Shown here: positions 17,252-24,998 of the stretch, piece after piece
How the letters are laid out: every line of letters starts with the position of its first letter
How positions within the stretch are numbered: position 1 is the stretch's first letter
Source: Pelagicoccus sp. SDUM812003
GTDB lineage: Bacteria; Verrucomicrobiota; Verrucomicrobiia; Opitutales; Opitutaceae
Assembly (NCBI RefSeq): GCF_031127815.1
Contig: NZ_JARXHY010000002.1
Location: forward strand, 1 to 64,000
Direction of reading: 5' to 3'
Length of the DNA stretch: 64,000 nucleotides
Made by a program: the position numbers and the translations under genes
The notes under the pieces: model-generated
Told to the model about the DNA's origin: nothing
Databases searched by the model: none
The model's input: the letters and a program-made list of their open reading frames with translations, nothing else

Positions 17252-20200
17252 CTAAATGATGAATTCGATTCTCTCGATAGTCCCTTCTCGTCGAAAGACA
17301 GAGGCGCTTCTGTCGCTGTCCAAGGTAGCCCCCTCGACCTCATCTGTCGCGCCATCCGACGCGAATACCTTGACCATTCGTCGACCGCTTCTGGTGACGA
17401 TGAAAAGGCACTGGCAGAGCGTCAGAGCAAACGAACCTGCCGGTATCGTCACACTGCGCGAGCTGCCATTTGCTGCGACGTACGTGAACTCCGTTGGTTC
17501 AGAGAGAAAATCGTCCTCCCGCAGCAGCTCGGGCTTGCAGGAGATGCGTCCCTCTTCCAAGGCGATTCCCAATTCGCGCCATCGGACCAGCAAGTCCTCC
17601 TTCACCTGCCCGGTCATTCCCGGCTGCTGAGCTCCGGCATGGCGTGGCGTGTGCGAATAGGCGTCGATGGGAAAGGCTCCGTAGGCTCGAGCGGACTTGT
17701 CCAACCCAAGTCCCGCCTGCGTTTCGTAGTAGGCATCCTTTAGGCGCCGATAGGCGCCGCCGTCAGCCTGGTCGGCGAAGCGTTGGCAATTCTCCTGCAG
17801 GGCGAGGATAAGCTTGGAAACCATGTGCCAATAGATGCTGCCCAGCCCTTCGTAGGCGAAGAAGGTGCCAGAGCGGCCGAGGAACCGTCGATGATCGAAC
17901 GCCTCCTCGAATACCGAGACGCAATCTTCGATCTCCTGCGCCTCGAACGATACATCCTCCTCGCCCTTCAGCGCCGCCAAGGCCTCCCTCAAGTCCGCGC
18001 TGTTGCGAAACCTTCCGTTGAAGCGAAAGTCTCCGTTCGTATCCTTTTTCAAGATACGTTTCTCTCCATCTTCCGCGAGCTGCCTCAGCAATCGGCTTTT
18101 CGACACCTGCTCCGGTGAAAGTCGATTCTTCTCCAAAAAGCGAGGTAGTTGCCTGTCTGGATACAGCATGTAGCTGCGAACGTCCTCGCGATACAGGGCG
18201 CTTTTTCTGAGACAATGCGCCAAACGATCCACTTGATCCAAGGTCAAGCGTCCCGAACTAAGCATGGCTACTTGCCCCTCCAGCATTTCCGGCAGCTCCT
18301 CGATCGCGGCCTCCTGCGCGGCTGCGTCAAAGGAAAGCAAGCGATAGGACTGGGCCAAGCCATCGTCCCTCAGAGCTCCGTCGATGCTGGCCGCCAGGAA
18401 TCGCTTCGCGATCGAGAGGTAGTTTGAAATATAGTCGAATGCGAACCGCTGTCGTTCCGCGGAAAACGACTTTCCGTAAAGCTCGGATCGGAAGGCGCTG
18501 GAGCTTTCTCCCAACTCACGCATCAGAGCGAAGCGGCGCTTCGCATCGAAGCCTTTGTCCAGGTCGGTGGCGTACGCCTCGAAAATGCGCGACTGGGAAG
18601 CCAGCTGTTCGGCGAGCAAAGCGTTCAGTTGGCAGCCGTCTTCAGGTCTTCTACCCTCAAGCAGCCCTTCGAGGAAGTTCACGTAGCGATAGGTGTAGCA
18701 GAGCGTGACCACCGACACGCCGTAGCCCACCAGAGCATTGTTGGCATCGTTCCACTCCGGCCGCTGAGTATTCATCCATATGCCGCCGTCGGGTATGAAA
18801 TTCGAGAGTTTCGCAAGCAAAGGAGCCAGCAGCTTCTCCAGTAGCGTGGCTGAGACCACATGGCCATTCGCGTCTCTGAGCAGCTTGCCGTCAGACCCGA
18901 TCGTATCCGCGAGCGATAGCAGTTCCTCCGCCGCCTCCTCGTCGTAGTCCACCGTCGAGCGCGGATCGGCGAGGATCTGCTCGAAGCTGCGAATCTTGTA
19001 AGGGACATGCGCATACACGTAGGACTCGTCGCCGAAATTCCTAGCCAATTCCCCTGGGAAGAACTTTTCGGACGCTTCGAGCAGCTTGAGCAGGTATACC
19101 ACCTGATGGTCTCCCCAGTACCCGATATTCGACCAGGGCTCGTCCGGTTCGATCACCTCCCAGTCAAACCCGTCCCTCGTGACGCGATACGGATTGTATC
19201 CATCCGCTGTCGACACGTTGAGAAAGCGCGATATCATGCCCTTGAGGTATCCGGGAAACGAATACCCTAGCGGCTCCCAGTTCTGAAAGATATCGCGCCA
19301 GTTTCCCTGATAGGAGAGGATCGGGTTTCCGTCTTCGTCCTCGGTATTGATTGAGAATCGATTCCACGGCCGGCTCGGATCTCCATGCCTGCGGCTGAAG
19401 CTCAGCGGCAAATACTCTCGCCCGATACGCGTCAGGTCGTCGGAACGCTGCCCTTCCAGCCAGTTTCGCAAGGCGAACAGCGAGCAGCGATCGCCTAATT
19501 CGCTCAGGGACTCGCGCACTTCCGTCCAGAGATTGCGATTGCAGTGGAGCAGGTGCTTTTCGAAGTCGGCAACCGAGATTTCGTATCCACCATCGAATAC
19601 GCCGCCCCTCATGATGTTGAACAACGCGTTGGACTGGTGACGCAAATCGCGCAAGGCGTTTCCGCTTTTCTGCAGGCCATCCGCTCTCGCGATCTTCTTC
19701 ACCAAAGCTCGGGCGTTGCGCTCGATATCGTCGTCAACCGCCTGAGCAGCGAGTTCGCCCGTAGCCAATCGCCTACGCAAGGCCTCGATGGCGCAAGCGT
19801 CCTGATTGATGTCGGTCACGATTTTCCATTCTCGCGAACCTTTGCCAGAAAGCTCGAAACTCCGCTCCTGCAGGAAGGCGCAGCGTCGCCCGCGGATGTC
19901 CGCCTCGGCCTGCAGGCTCCTCCCTTCCCGAAAGGCGCGAAGCTGCTCGCTGCACAGCAGCGTTTTCGCCCCATCCCGCTGCGGACTCCAAGCGACCGTA
20001 GCTTTGAGCCCTTCGCTCGGCTCGGCCTTGTCAGTAGGAATCGAACTCAAATAGTAGACGCCTATGCCCGCATCCTCGATCCACTCGCCCTTCTTGTAGG
20101 CGTCCGCGAGGTTGCTGAACTGATTGACGAAAGCCTGATCGAGGCCGTAGGGCAGCAGGTTCTGGAGTCCATCGAGCACGCGCAGTCTCCTCCGCTGAGA

Positions 20201-20716
20201 GCCGAGGTTCTCCAGCACGGCGCTGCGAACGAAACCGAACCTGGGGCTGAACGTCCATTCGTAGATGAAGCGAAGCTCGAACTCGCCATGCGTCTCCTCG
20301 AATCGCGCTTTGGTGCCGAGACCGTTCTTGTAGAGGTTTCGCTGTATCCCGCTTTCCGATACAATCGAAGCGAACGGCTCCCAGAGCGCCGATTTTCCGC
20401 TCTCGTCGACCTGGATGGCGGTCACACTGCCCGTCACGTTCCACGTGTCGAAAAGCTTGTCCTGAGTGACATAGGGGAACAAGGCATTGTCGGGGTCGCG
20501 TCGCCCCGCCGTCACCGAACCGTTGCTGCCCAGGAACATCCACTGATCGGACGAACTGACGAGATTCATCAGAAACGGCGGCATTTGATCAACCTTTTCG
20601 ATCAGATAAAAGCGCTCCCCACCAATGTCTCGGAAGGGTCCGCTGGGAGACGGATTGTTCGCTTCGGCCAGCTCGGCCTGATCGCGATCTCGGATGCTTG
20701 TTGTAATCACGGGCAT
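17252..20716 (-). CDS. Very large GH94-like (cellobiose phosphorylase-like) protein
   Basis: The 1154-residue protein belongs to a group usually labelled cellobiose phosphorylase-like (COG3459/GH94-related), though it is longer than true GH94 enzymes (about 800). N-terminal features are GGERFYLIEKVDQMPPF and GSVTAGRRDPDNALFPY. A central (alpha/alpha)6 barrel contains the sequence RPEWNDANNALVG near residue 655, matching the place where GH94 enzymes carry their catalytic Asp motif (DWND). No signal peptide is present, so it would act in the cytoplasm on imported oligosaccharides, unlike its secreted neighbours. The ATG at 20716 is chosen because the upstream 40 residues are unlike protein. Whether it is a phosphorylase or a hydrolase cannot be told. 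Confidence 0.65.
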   Translation of the reverse strand: MPVITTSIRDRDQAELAEANNPSPSGPFRDIGGERFYLIEKVDQMPPFLMNLVSSSDQWMFLGSNGSVTAGRRDPDNALFPYVTQDKLFDTWNVTGSVTAIQVDESGKSALWEPFASIVSESGIQRNLYKNGLGTKARFEETHGEFELRFIYEWTFSPRFGFVRSAVLENLGSQRRRLRVLDGLQNLLPYGLDQAFVNQFSNLADAYKKGEWIEDAGIGVYYLSSIPTDKAEPSEGLKATVAWSPQRDGAKTLLCSEQLRAFREGRSLQAEADIRGRRCAFLQERSFELSGKGSREWKIVTDINQDACAIEALRRRLATGELAAQAVDDDIERNARALVKKIARADGLQKSGNALRDLRHQSNALFNIMRGGVFDGGYEISVADFEKHLLHCNRNLWTEVRESLSELGDRCSLFALRNWLEGQRSDDLTRIGREYLPLSFSRRHGDPSRPWNRFSINTEDEDGNPILSYQGNWRDIFQNWEPLGYSFPGYLKGMISRFLNVSTADGYNPYRVTRDGFDWEVIEPDEPWSNIGYWGDHQVVYLLKLLEASEKFFPGELARNFGDESYVYAHVPYKIRSFEQILADPRSTVDYDEEAAEELLSLADTIGSDGKLLRDANGHVVSATLLEKLLAPLLAKLSNFIPDGGIWMNTQRPEWNDANNALVGYGVSVVTLCYTYRYVNFLEGLLEGRRPEDGCQLNALLAEQLASQSRIFEAYATDLDKGFDAKRRFALMRELGESSSAFRSELYGKSFSAERQRFAFDYISNYLSIAKRFLAASIDGALRDDGLAQSYRLLSFDAAAQEAAIEELPEMLEGQVAMLSSGRLTLDQVDRLAHCLRKSALYREDVRSYMLYPDRQLPRFLEKNRLSPEQVSKSRLLRQLAEDGEKRILKKDTNGDFRFNGRFRNSADLREALAALKGEEDVSFEAQEIEDCVSVFEEAFDHRRFLGRSGTFFAYEGLGSIYWHMVSKLILALQENCQRFADQADGGAYRRLKDAYYETQAGLGLDKSARAYGAFPIDAYSHTPRHAGAQQPGMTGQVKEDLLVRWRELGIALEEGRISCKPELLREDDFLSEPTEFTYVAANGSSRSVTIPAGSFALTLCQCLFIVTRSGRRMVKVFASDGATDEVEGATLDSDRSASVFRREGTIERIEFII

Positions 20717-20773
20717 GGAAAATTCGGGGTTAGCAAGCGGAGAGCGACCTCTCCTTGAACATCGGCCACCCTC

Positions 20774-20804
20774 TTTTAAGATGCACTTTGATGCAATCCT
20801 AAAA
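20774..20804 (-). promoter_or_regulatory. Candidate operator upstream of GH94-like gene
   Basis: A 31-bp imperfect inverted repeat lies 58-88 bases upstream of the GH94-like start. The arms are TTTTAAGATGCA and TGCAATCCTAAAA around CTTTGA, and it also contains a direct repeat of GATGCA. Its place and symmetry suit a repressor or activator site for sugar control. No regulator gene is adjacent, and the same motif was not seen before the other CAZyme genes. Confidence 0.35.
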
Positions 20805-20909
20805 TGAAGAGAAATCGCCCGCCTCTTCGTGCCCAACGAGCGGCGAGCGAGTTTTTCCCTGTGAACGCTTCAGTCTAGCCGCCTCCAGGAGGGCCAGCCA
20901 GGAGCAGCT

Positions 20910-21467
20910 TCACTTTTTGATCTTGGTCAGCTTGGAGCCTTCTAGGGAGAGGTTGTACATGAGGCCCTTGTTGCCGAAAACGAACGCCACCACGGGCTCG
21001 TTGATGGTCTTGGTATCGATTTCGCCGCCCGCCCCGATATTGGCGATGGCTACGCTGCCGTCGACGCCCACTTCCCATCCTTCGCTGTTGCGAAAGGCGT
21101 TCAACGCGGCCTTGTCCAGGAAGAGCAGGATCTGTCGTCGGCTCTGCACGCCGAGCTGAAATCCGATCGAAGCGCTGGCGGTGCTGTAGTATTCGACCTT
21201 CTTGCCGTCGATGATCAAGGCGCCCTCGCCATATTCGCCGCCGATGCCAATCCCGGCCTTGCCTACGCTTGGAAAAACGAGCATCGCCTCCGCGTCCTTG
21301 GCCAGCTTTTTGCCGGCGCTGGTGTGTTCATAGAATTCCTCGATCGCTTCGTCGATCTTGGCGTCGAGCACCCGTTTCTTGGCGGCGAAGGTCGAGCTTA
21401 CCAGCGATAGAGCGAGAAAAGCGCAGAGTGCGGAGGTGATCGTTTTCATTGTCGATATCTGTTTCAT
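20910..21467 (-). CDS. SYLF (Ysc84-type) domain protein, exported
   Basis: This 185-residue protein has a signal peptide (ITSALCAFLALSLVSSTFA) followed by a SYLF domain, the lipid-binding domain of yeast Ysc84 and many bacterial exported proteins. Visible features are AKDAEAMLVFPSVGKAGIGIGGEYGEGAL, the segment YSTASASIGFQLGVQSR, and a C-terminal strand with VFGNKGLMYNLSLEG. The family is thought to bind phosphoinositide-like lipids in eukaryotes; its bacterial role is not settled. A second in-frame ATG at 21449 would remove only six residues and also leaves a full signal peptide. Confidence 0.8.
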   Translation of the reverse strand: MKQISTMKTITSALCAFLALSLVSSTFAAKKRVLDAKIDEAIEEFYEHTSAGKKLAKDAEAMLVFPSVGKAGIGIGGEYGEGALIIDGKKVEYYSTASASIGFQLGVQSRRQILLFLDKAALNAFRNSEGWEVGVDGSVAIANIGAGGEIDTKTINEPVVAFVFGNKGLMYNLSLEGSKLTKIKK

Positions 21468-21782
21468 GTTGTTGATGGGAGGCTATCTAGGCGAAAGGTC
21501 AATGACCGGAGAAACGCGGGTTTGATCCCAATTACGCTTCCGAGCAAGCCCACAGGTGAAACCGGTCACCATCCGAGCGACGACTTGCTCGTCGTGGGCT
21601 GCGCCTCAGCGCTCGCATTCGGACAACGTCACCTGGCGGCGCAACTCCAGCCCTCCACGTGAAAACAGGCGCCTTCACCTACGCCAGCTAGAGAGCGTCC
21701 CTATCCTGCGGTCGCTGGAAAACGAAGAAGGGAGGCCTTCCAACAGACCTCCCTTCAAGATATTGTCCTATTGCTAAACTGC
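21468..21782. other. 315-bp intergenic region
   Basis: No gene is visible. The left part, just upstream of the SYLF gene, should carry its promoter, but no clear boxes were found. A small hairpin ACGAC/GTCGT occurs near 21580-21596. The right part contains the terminator of the next gene. Confidence 0.35.
21727..21756 (-). terminator. Intrinsic terminator of the Fn3/Ig-like gene
   Basis: A perfect 9-bp stem, GAAGGGAGG with CCTCCCTTC, has a 12-base loop. On the minus strand it is followed by TTCGTTTTCC. It lies 27 bases after the stop at 21783. Confidence 0.75.
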
Positions 21783-23378
21783 TTAATTCACGTTCGTAAT
21801 GATGAGGCTGCTCGGAACCGCTGGCGCGGAAGCGTCCGCTGGCCAATCCTGGATAGCCCCGATGATTTCGAACTTGTCGAACACCGCGGTGGATACGCTG
21901 CTGGAGCCGCCAGCGAGAGCTAGACCGACGAAATACGGTTCGCCCAGTTCGACGCTGTCGGAGGCGAGCTCCGTCCACGTGCTTCCATCTGCCGAGCCAA
22001 AGAGCGTCACGTTCGAGCCTACCCGCTTCATGCGCAGGTAGCTGTAGGAAGAACCTGCCGCGTCGAGCGTCTGCGCGTTCGTCTGCCCTGCTCTACTCTC
22101 CCGCGACCGGTATTCGATCGATCCATCCGCGGCGACCAGCAAGGAGCTTTGGACGGAGCGTCCGTAGAGAGCGGAGCGCAGCATGATGCCGGCTACCGTT
22201 TCGCCAGAAGCCGCGTCGAGCGAGGCGAGACGGACTCGTACATCGACATCTCCCGACACCAGGGCGTGATAGTAGCGATGAGAATCAGAGATTCCGCCAA
22301 TCACCCCGAGGTCGTCCGTCACCGTGAAGCTGTCGCTGGCAAGGTCGTAGCTGACCGAACCATTGGGGGAGCTATGGTCCGTCGACACGTCACGCATGCC
22401 ATCCACGAGCTGCGAATCGGTTGGAGCCGAGCCCACGTTGATGACCTGAGAATCCGTGGAGGTGGCATCGTTGCCCGCCGCTTGAGCGACCGCGGCGAGC
22501 GTGCGGGCGCCTTCGGAAGCGGTCACGCTGATCGCGAACGGAGCGTCGGAAGAGCTGCCTACCGCCTCGCCATCGAGCGTGTAGCTCACGCTGGAGAACT
22601 TGGAAAGATCGGAAGAGCTGATGCTGACCTCGAACGCTTCGCCGCTGCGAGCTCCGTTTCCAACAAACGACACGGCCAGGTCGATCGCTGGCGCCACGTA
22701 CTCATTGACCAAAACCGACATCTGGGAAATGGAAACATCCTCCCCGTCGTCAACGCTCACGGTGATGATCGCGGTACCGGACTGGTTGGCCAAAGGGGTG
22801 ATGGTCAAGGTGCGCGTCGATCCCGTTCCTTCCAGAACAAGTCCGCTGCTGTCAACCACAGTTGTATTATCCGAATGAATACTTACAATCAGATCGCCTA
22901 CTTCAGATTCGACATCGCCGATCGTGAACGAAATCGGTCCGTAGGTTTCGTTTTCCTCGATCGTGATGTCGCTCAACGCGCTCACGGTCGGGGCTAGATT
23001 GTCGTAGAAGGTCGCTACATTGGTAAAGCCGGAGTTGCCGAATTCATTGTAGGCGTTCACTCGATACGCGTAGCTCGTGCCAGACTCGACATTCGAATCC
23101 ACGAACACGGCGACGTCCGCCTCGGTAGTGCCGATCAGCGACCAATCGCCGCCTTCGACGGATCGCTCCACATTGAAGCCGCTTTCATTGTCTGAATTGT
23201 CGGTCCACGAAAGCTGCGCCTGGAGGGCGAACGCGGAACTGGTAAGTGCGCCCAGCGCTAGCGAGGCAGCAGCAAGCCCGCGCCCCAGCCGTCTGCCGGC
23301 GGAGCCGAGGGTGAAACATTCGCGCGGCTCTTCATAGCCCGTACGCGAATAAAAGGGTCCAAGAACTGAATTTTGCAT
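21783..23378 (-). CDS. Secreted Fn3 / Ig-like / LamG-like beta-sandwich protein
   Basis: The 531-residue protein is exported: a basic stretch and hydrophobic core (GRRLGRGLAAASLALG) precede ALQAQLSW. The mature part has a fibronectin type III domain (about 55-130, with ESGFNVERS and SYAYRVNAYNEFG). A cadherin/Ig-like domain follows (about 135-230, VSALSDITIEENET and ANQSGTAIITVSVDDG), then another Ig-like domain with YTLDGEAVGSSS. The C-terminal sandwich of about 180 residues has GIMLRSALYGRSVQSSL and FGSADGSTWTELASDSVELG, typical of DUF1349/LamG-like carbohydrate-binding modules. No catalytic domain and no PEP-CTERM tail is visible. It may bind glycans at the cell surface. The start is uncertain because of the hairpin immediately upstream. 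Confidence 0.65.
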   Translation of the reverse strand: MQNSVLGPFYSRTGYEEPRECFTLGSAGRRLGRGLAAASLALGALTSSAFALQAQLSWTDNSDNESGFNVERSVEGGDWSLIGTTEADVAVFVDSNVESGTSYAYRVNAYNEFGNSGFTNVATFYDNLAPTVSALSDITIEENETYGPISFTIGDVESEVGDLIVSIHSDNTTVVDSSGLVLEGTGSTRTLTITPLANQSGTAIITVSVDDGEDVSISQMSVLVNEYVAPAIDLAVSFVGNGARSGEAFEVSISSSDLSKFSSVSYTLDGEAVGSSSDAPFAISVTASEGARTLAAVAQAAGNDATSTDSQVINVGSAPTDSQLVDGMRDVSTDHSSPNGSVSYDLASDSFTVTDDLGVIGGISDSHRYYHALVSGDVDVRVRLASLDAASGETVAGIMLRSALYGRSVQSSLLVAADGSIEYRSRESRAGQTNAQTLDAAGSSYSYLRMKRVGSNVTLFGSADGSTWTELASDSVELGEPYFVGLALAGGSSSVSTAVFDKFEIIGAIQDWPADASAPAVPSSLIITNVN

Positions 23379-23380
23379 GA

Positions 23381-23396
23381 CCCCCGAAAACGGGGG
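23381..23396 (-). promoter_or_regulatory. GC hairpin abutting the start codon
   Basis: CCCCCGTTTTCGGGGG on the minus strand forms a 5- to 6-bp all-GC stem ending two bases before the ATG at 23378. Its GGGGG is the only sequence there that could serve as a ribosome site, and it would be hidden in the stem. It may limit translation, or the true start may be the GTG at 23399. Confidence 0.4.
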
Positions 23397-23524
23397 CACG
23401 CCAATATACTGGAGGCAATTTCGTAAACTTGAAGTCTAGCCCCGATCACGCGTGAGGATCTTCCACAGTAGGCATTGTCATTACTATGACTCGATCCCTT
23501 GAGGCATATTCCCCAGTCTCCCCT

Positions 23525-24634
23525 TCAGCGCCTTCTCCCTCCCTCTCCTAGGTTCGAAGCCAGCAAACGAACGATCCGTTCCGTATCATTCCAACCGATA
23601 CATGAGTCCGTAATGGATTTCCCGAACACTCTCGCCACGCCATCCCTTAGGCCCTGTTGACCCTCGACCAGATTGCTTTCCAGCATGAGACCTGCGATGC
23701 CTCCCTGTCCCGCCGCAAACTGCTGAGCGACGGCTTGGGCGACACCCTCCTGTCGACGGTGGTCCTTGGCGGAGTTTCCATGCGAGCAGTCGACCACTAC
23801 CGGACGCTGCAGGTCGGGGCGACGCGCGGCTTCAACCGTTTGGTTGACACAGGATTGGTGGAAGTTGGGCCCGGAGCTACCGCCGCGCAAAATGACGTGT
23901 GTGGCGGGATTTCCGGAAGACTGCAACCAGCAGGGCATCCCTCGATCGCTCACGCCGAAATAGCTGTGCGGCTGAGCAGCCGACAATACCGCGTTCAAAG
24001 CCGATTTCGGGTCTCCGTCCATGCCGTTTTTCATGCCGATCGGCATGGTCATGCTACTGGCCATTTCTCGATGCAACTGGGATTCCACCGTGCGCGAGCC
24101 GATCGAGCCGTAGCTGATCGCATCTTCAAGATAGGGCGCCAGCATGGGGTTAAGAAACTCCGTGGCGCATCCGACTCCACTGTCCGCGAGGTGCGTCAAC
24201 AGCCGACGCGCCATCGAAAGGCCGTCCATCGCTGGGCCCCTCTCTGCTCCCATCAGCGGGTCGTAGATCAAGCCCTTCCATCCCAGCACGCTGCGCGGCT
24301 TCTCGAAATAGCACCGCATCACCAGCAGCACGCGATCGCTCACCTCCTCCGCCAGCTTCCCGAGCTTCTCCGCATAAACAACCGCTGCGTCCACGTCATC
24401 GATCGAGCAGGGACCGCTCACCACGAGCAGTCGATCTCGGTCTCGGCCGCTCAGAATATTCGCGATTTGGGATCGGGTCCGCTCGACTTGAGCCCGCGCT
24501 GCTTCGCTCAGCGGTATGTCTCGTCTCAGTCTGGATGGCGATACGAGCTCGACCGGCGGCGGAGTGGCGAGGCGTTTCGCTTCGACGGCGGACGATCGTT
24601 CCTCCGCGGCGTTGGGTGCAATGTCACATTTCAT
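23525..24634 (-). CDS. aroF: 3-deoxy-7-phosphoheptulonate (DAHP) synthase, class I
   Basis: The 369-residue enzyme joins phosphoenolpyruvate and erythrose 4-phosphate in the first step of the shikimate pathway to Phe, Tyr and Trp. It is of the AroF/G/H (class I alpha) type. Motifs are LLVVSGPCSIDD, MRCYFEKPRSVLGWKGLIYDP, CATEFLNPM, SYGSIGSRTVESQLHRE, ILRGGSSGPNF, VVDCSHGNSAKDH with metal-binding residues, and ESNLVEGQQ. Length is close to the E. coli isozymes (350-356). Which isozyme (Tyr-, Phe- or Trp-sensitive) cannot be told, so the symbol is provisional. Expression is probably set by the leader-peptide attenuator upstream. Confidence 0.9.
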   Translation of the reverse strand: MKCDIAPNAAEERSSAVEAKRLATPPPVELVSPSRLRRDIPLSEAARAQVERTRSQIANILSGRDRDRLLVVSGPCSIDDVDAAVVYAEKLGKLAEEVSDRVLLVMRCYFEKPRSVLGWKGLIYDPLMGAERGPAMDGLSMARRLLTHLADSGVGCATEFLNPMLAPYLEDAISYGSIGSRTVESQLHREMASSMTMPIGMKNGMDGDPKSALNAVLSAAQPHSYFGVSDRGMPCWLQSSGNPATHVILRGGSSGPNFHQSCVNQTVEAARRPDLQRPVVVDCSHGNSAKDHRRQEGVAQAVAQQFAAGQGGIAGLMLESNLVEGQQGLRDGVARVFGKSITDSCIGWNDTERIVRLLASNLGEGGRRR

Positions 24635-24676
24635 GGTAGGGATGGTTTGTCTTGATACGTTAGAGGGAGATGGAAA

Positions 24677-24722
24677 CGCGAAAAGCCCTGGGATTCACAG
24701 TGAATACCCAGGGCTTTTCGCG
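24677..24722 (-). terminator. Attenuator terminator hairpin before DAHP synthase
   Basis: A 16-bp perfect stem, CGCGAAAAGCCCTGGG with CCCAGGGCTTTTCGCG, continues inward through GTGAAT/ATTCAC, giving a nearly perfect 46-base palindrome. On the minus strand the AAAAGCCC...GGGCTTTT form is that of an intrinsic terminator. It lies between the leader peptide stop and the DAHP synthase start, 42 bases before the ATG, so it would stop transcription before the gene. Confidence 0.85.
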
Positions 24723-24756
24723 TCGAAATCGATGTGTTGGTTTTAACTACACGCTC

Positions 24757-24819
24757 TTACGCTCCTGGGCCTTTCCAGAAGTAATAAAACCAAAAATAGC
24801 TGAAGGACGCGGAACGCAT
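24757..24819 (-). CDS. aroF leader peptide (Phe/Tyr/Trp-rich)
   Basis: This 20-residue open frame reads M-R-S-A-S, then FSYFWFYYFW, then KGPGA and TAA. Nine of the ten central residues are aromatic: four Phe, three Tyr, two Trp. It has its own ribosome site, GGAG seven bases before the ATG. Such composition is essentially diagnostic of a ribosome-mediated attenuator. Known leaders are usually loaded with one amino acid (pheL with Phe, trpL with Trp); here all three end products of the pathway are represented, matching a DAHP synthase that feeds all of them. It was found by reading the minus strand upstream of the terminator hairpin. Confidence 0.85.
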   Translation of the reverse strand: MRSASFSYFWFYYFWKGPGA

Positions 24820-24998
24820 AGATGAGCTCCACTAAGCGCCTCGCACCTCGCGAGGTCAAGCCTTCAGCGCGCCCCGCCCACCTACGCAGGGCTCCGAAAA
24901 TCGCCTAGGGCCAGCGCGGTTTCCCCGAGCGAATCCGCAGCGCGAGCCGCTTTCTCCGTTGCCAAACCCGTTTCCTAAGATTCTCATCCCCAACGCGT

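Larger units (their letters stand above)
24635..24831 (-). promoter_or_regulatory. Aromatic-amino-acid transcription attenuator (aroF leader)
   Basis: The leader holds, in transcription order, a ribosome site (GGAG, about 24827-24830), a 20-codon peptide rich in Phe/Tyr/Trp (24819-24757), alternative pairing elements and a terminator hairpin. Two competing pairings are visible. Leader codons 10-13 (24791-24781) can pair with 24750-24739, and CCCAGG near the end of the peptide (24769-24764) can pair with CCTGGG in the first terminator arm (24712-24707). By analogy with trp and phe leaders, stalling at aromatic codons would favour the second pairing and read-through. I could not locate the promoter. 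Confidence 0.8.

Noticed and set aside
24845-24866. TTGACC on the minus strand as the -35 box of the aroF leader
   Set aside because: The only -10-like sequence at proper spacing is weak and would put the transcript start within the leader's ribosome site.
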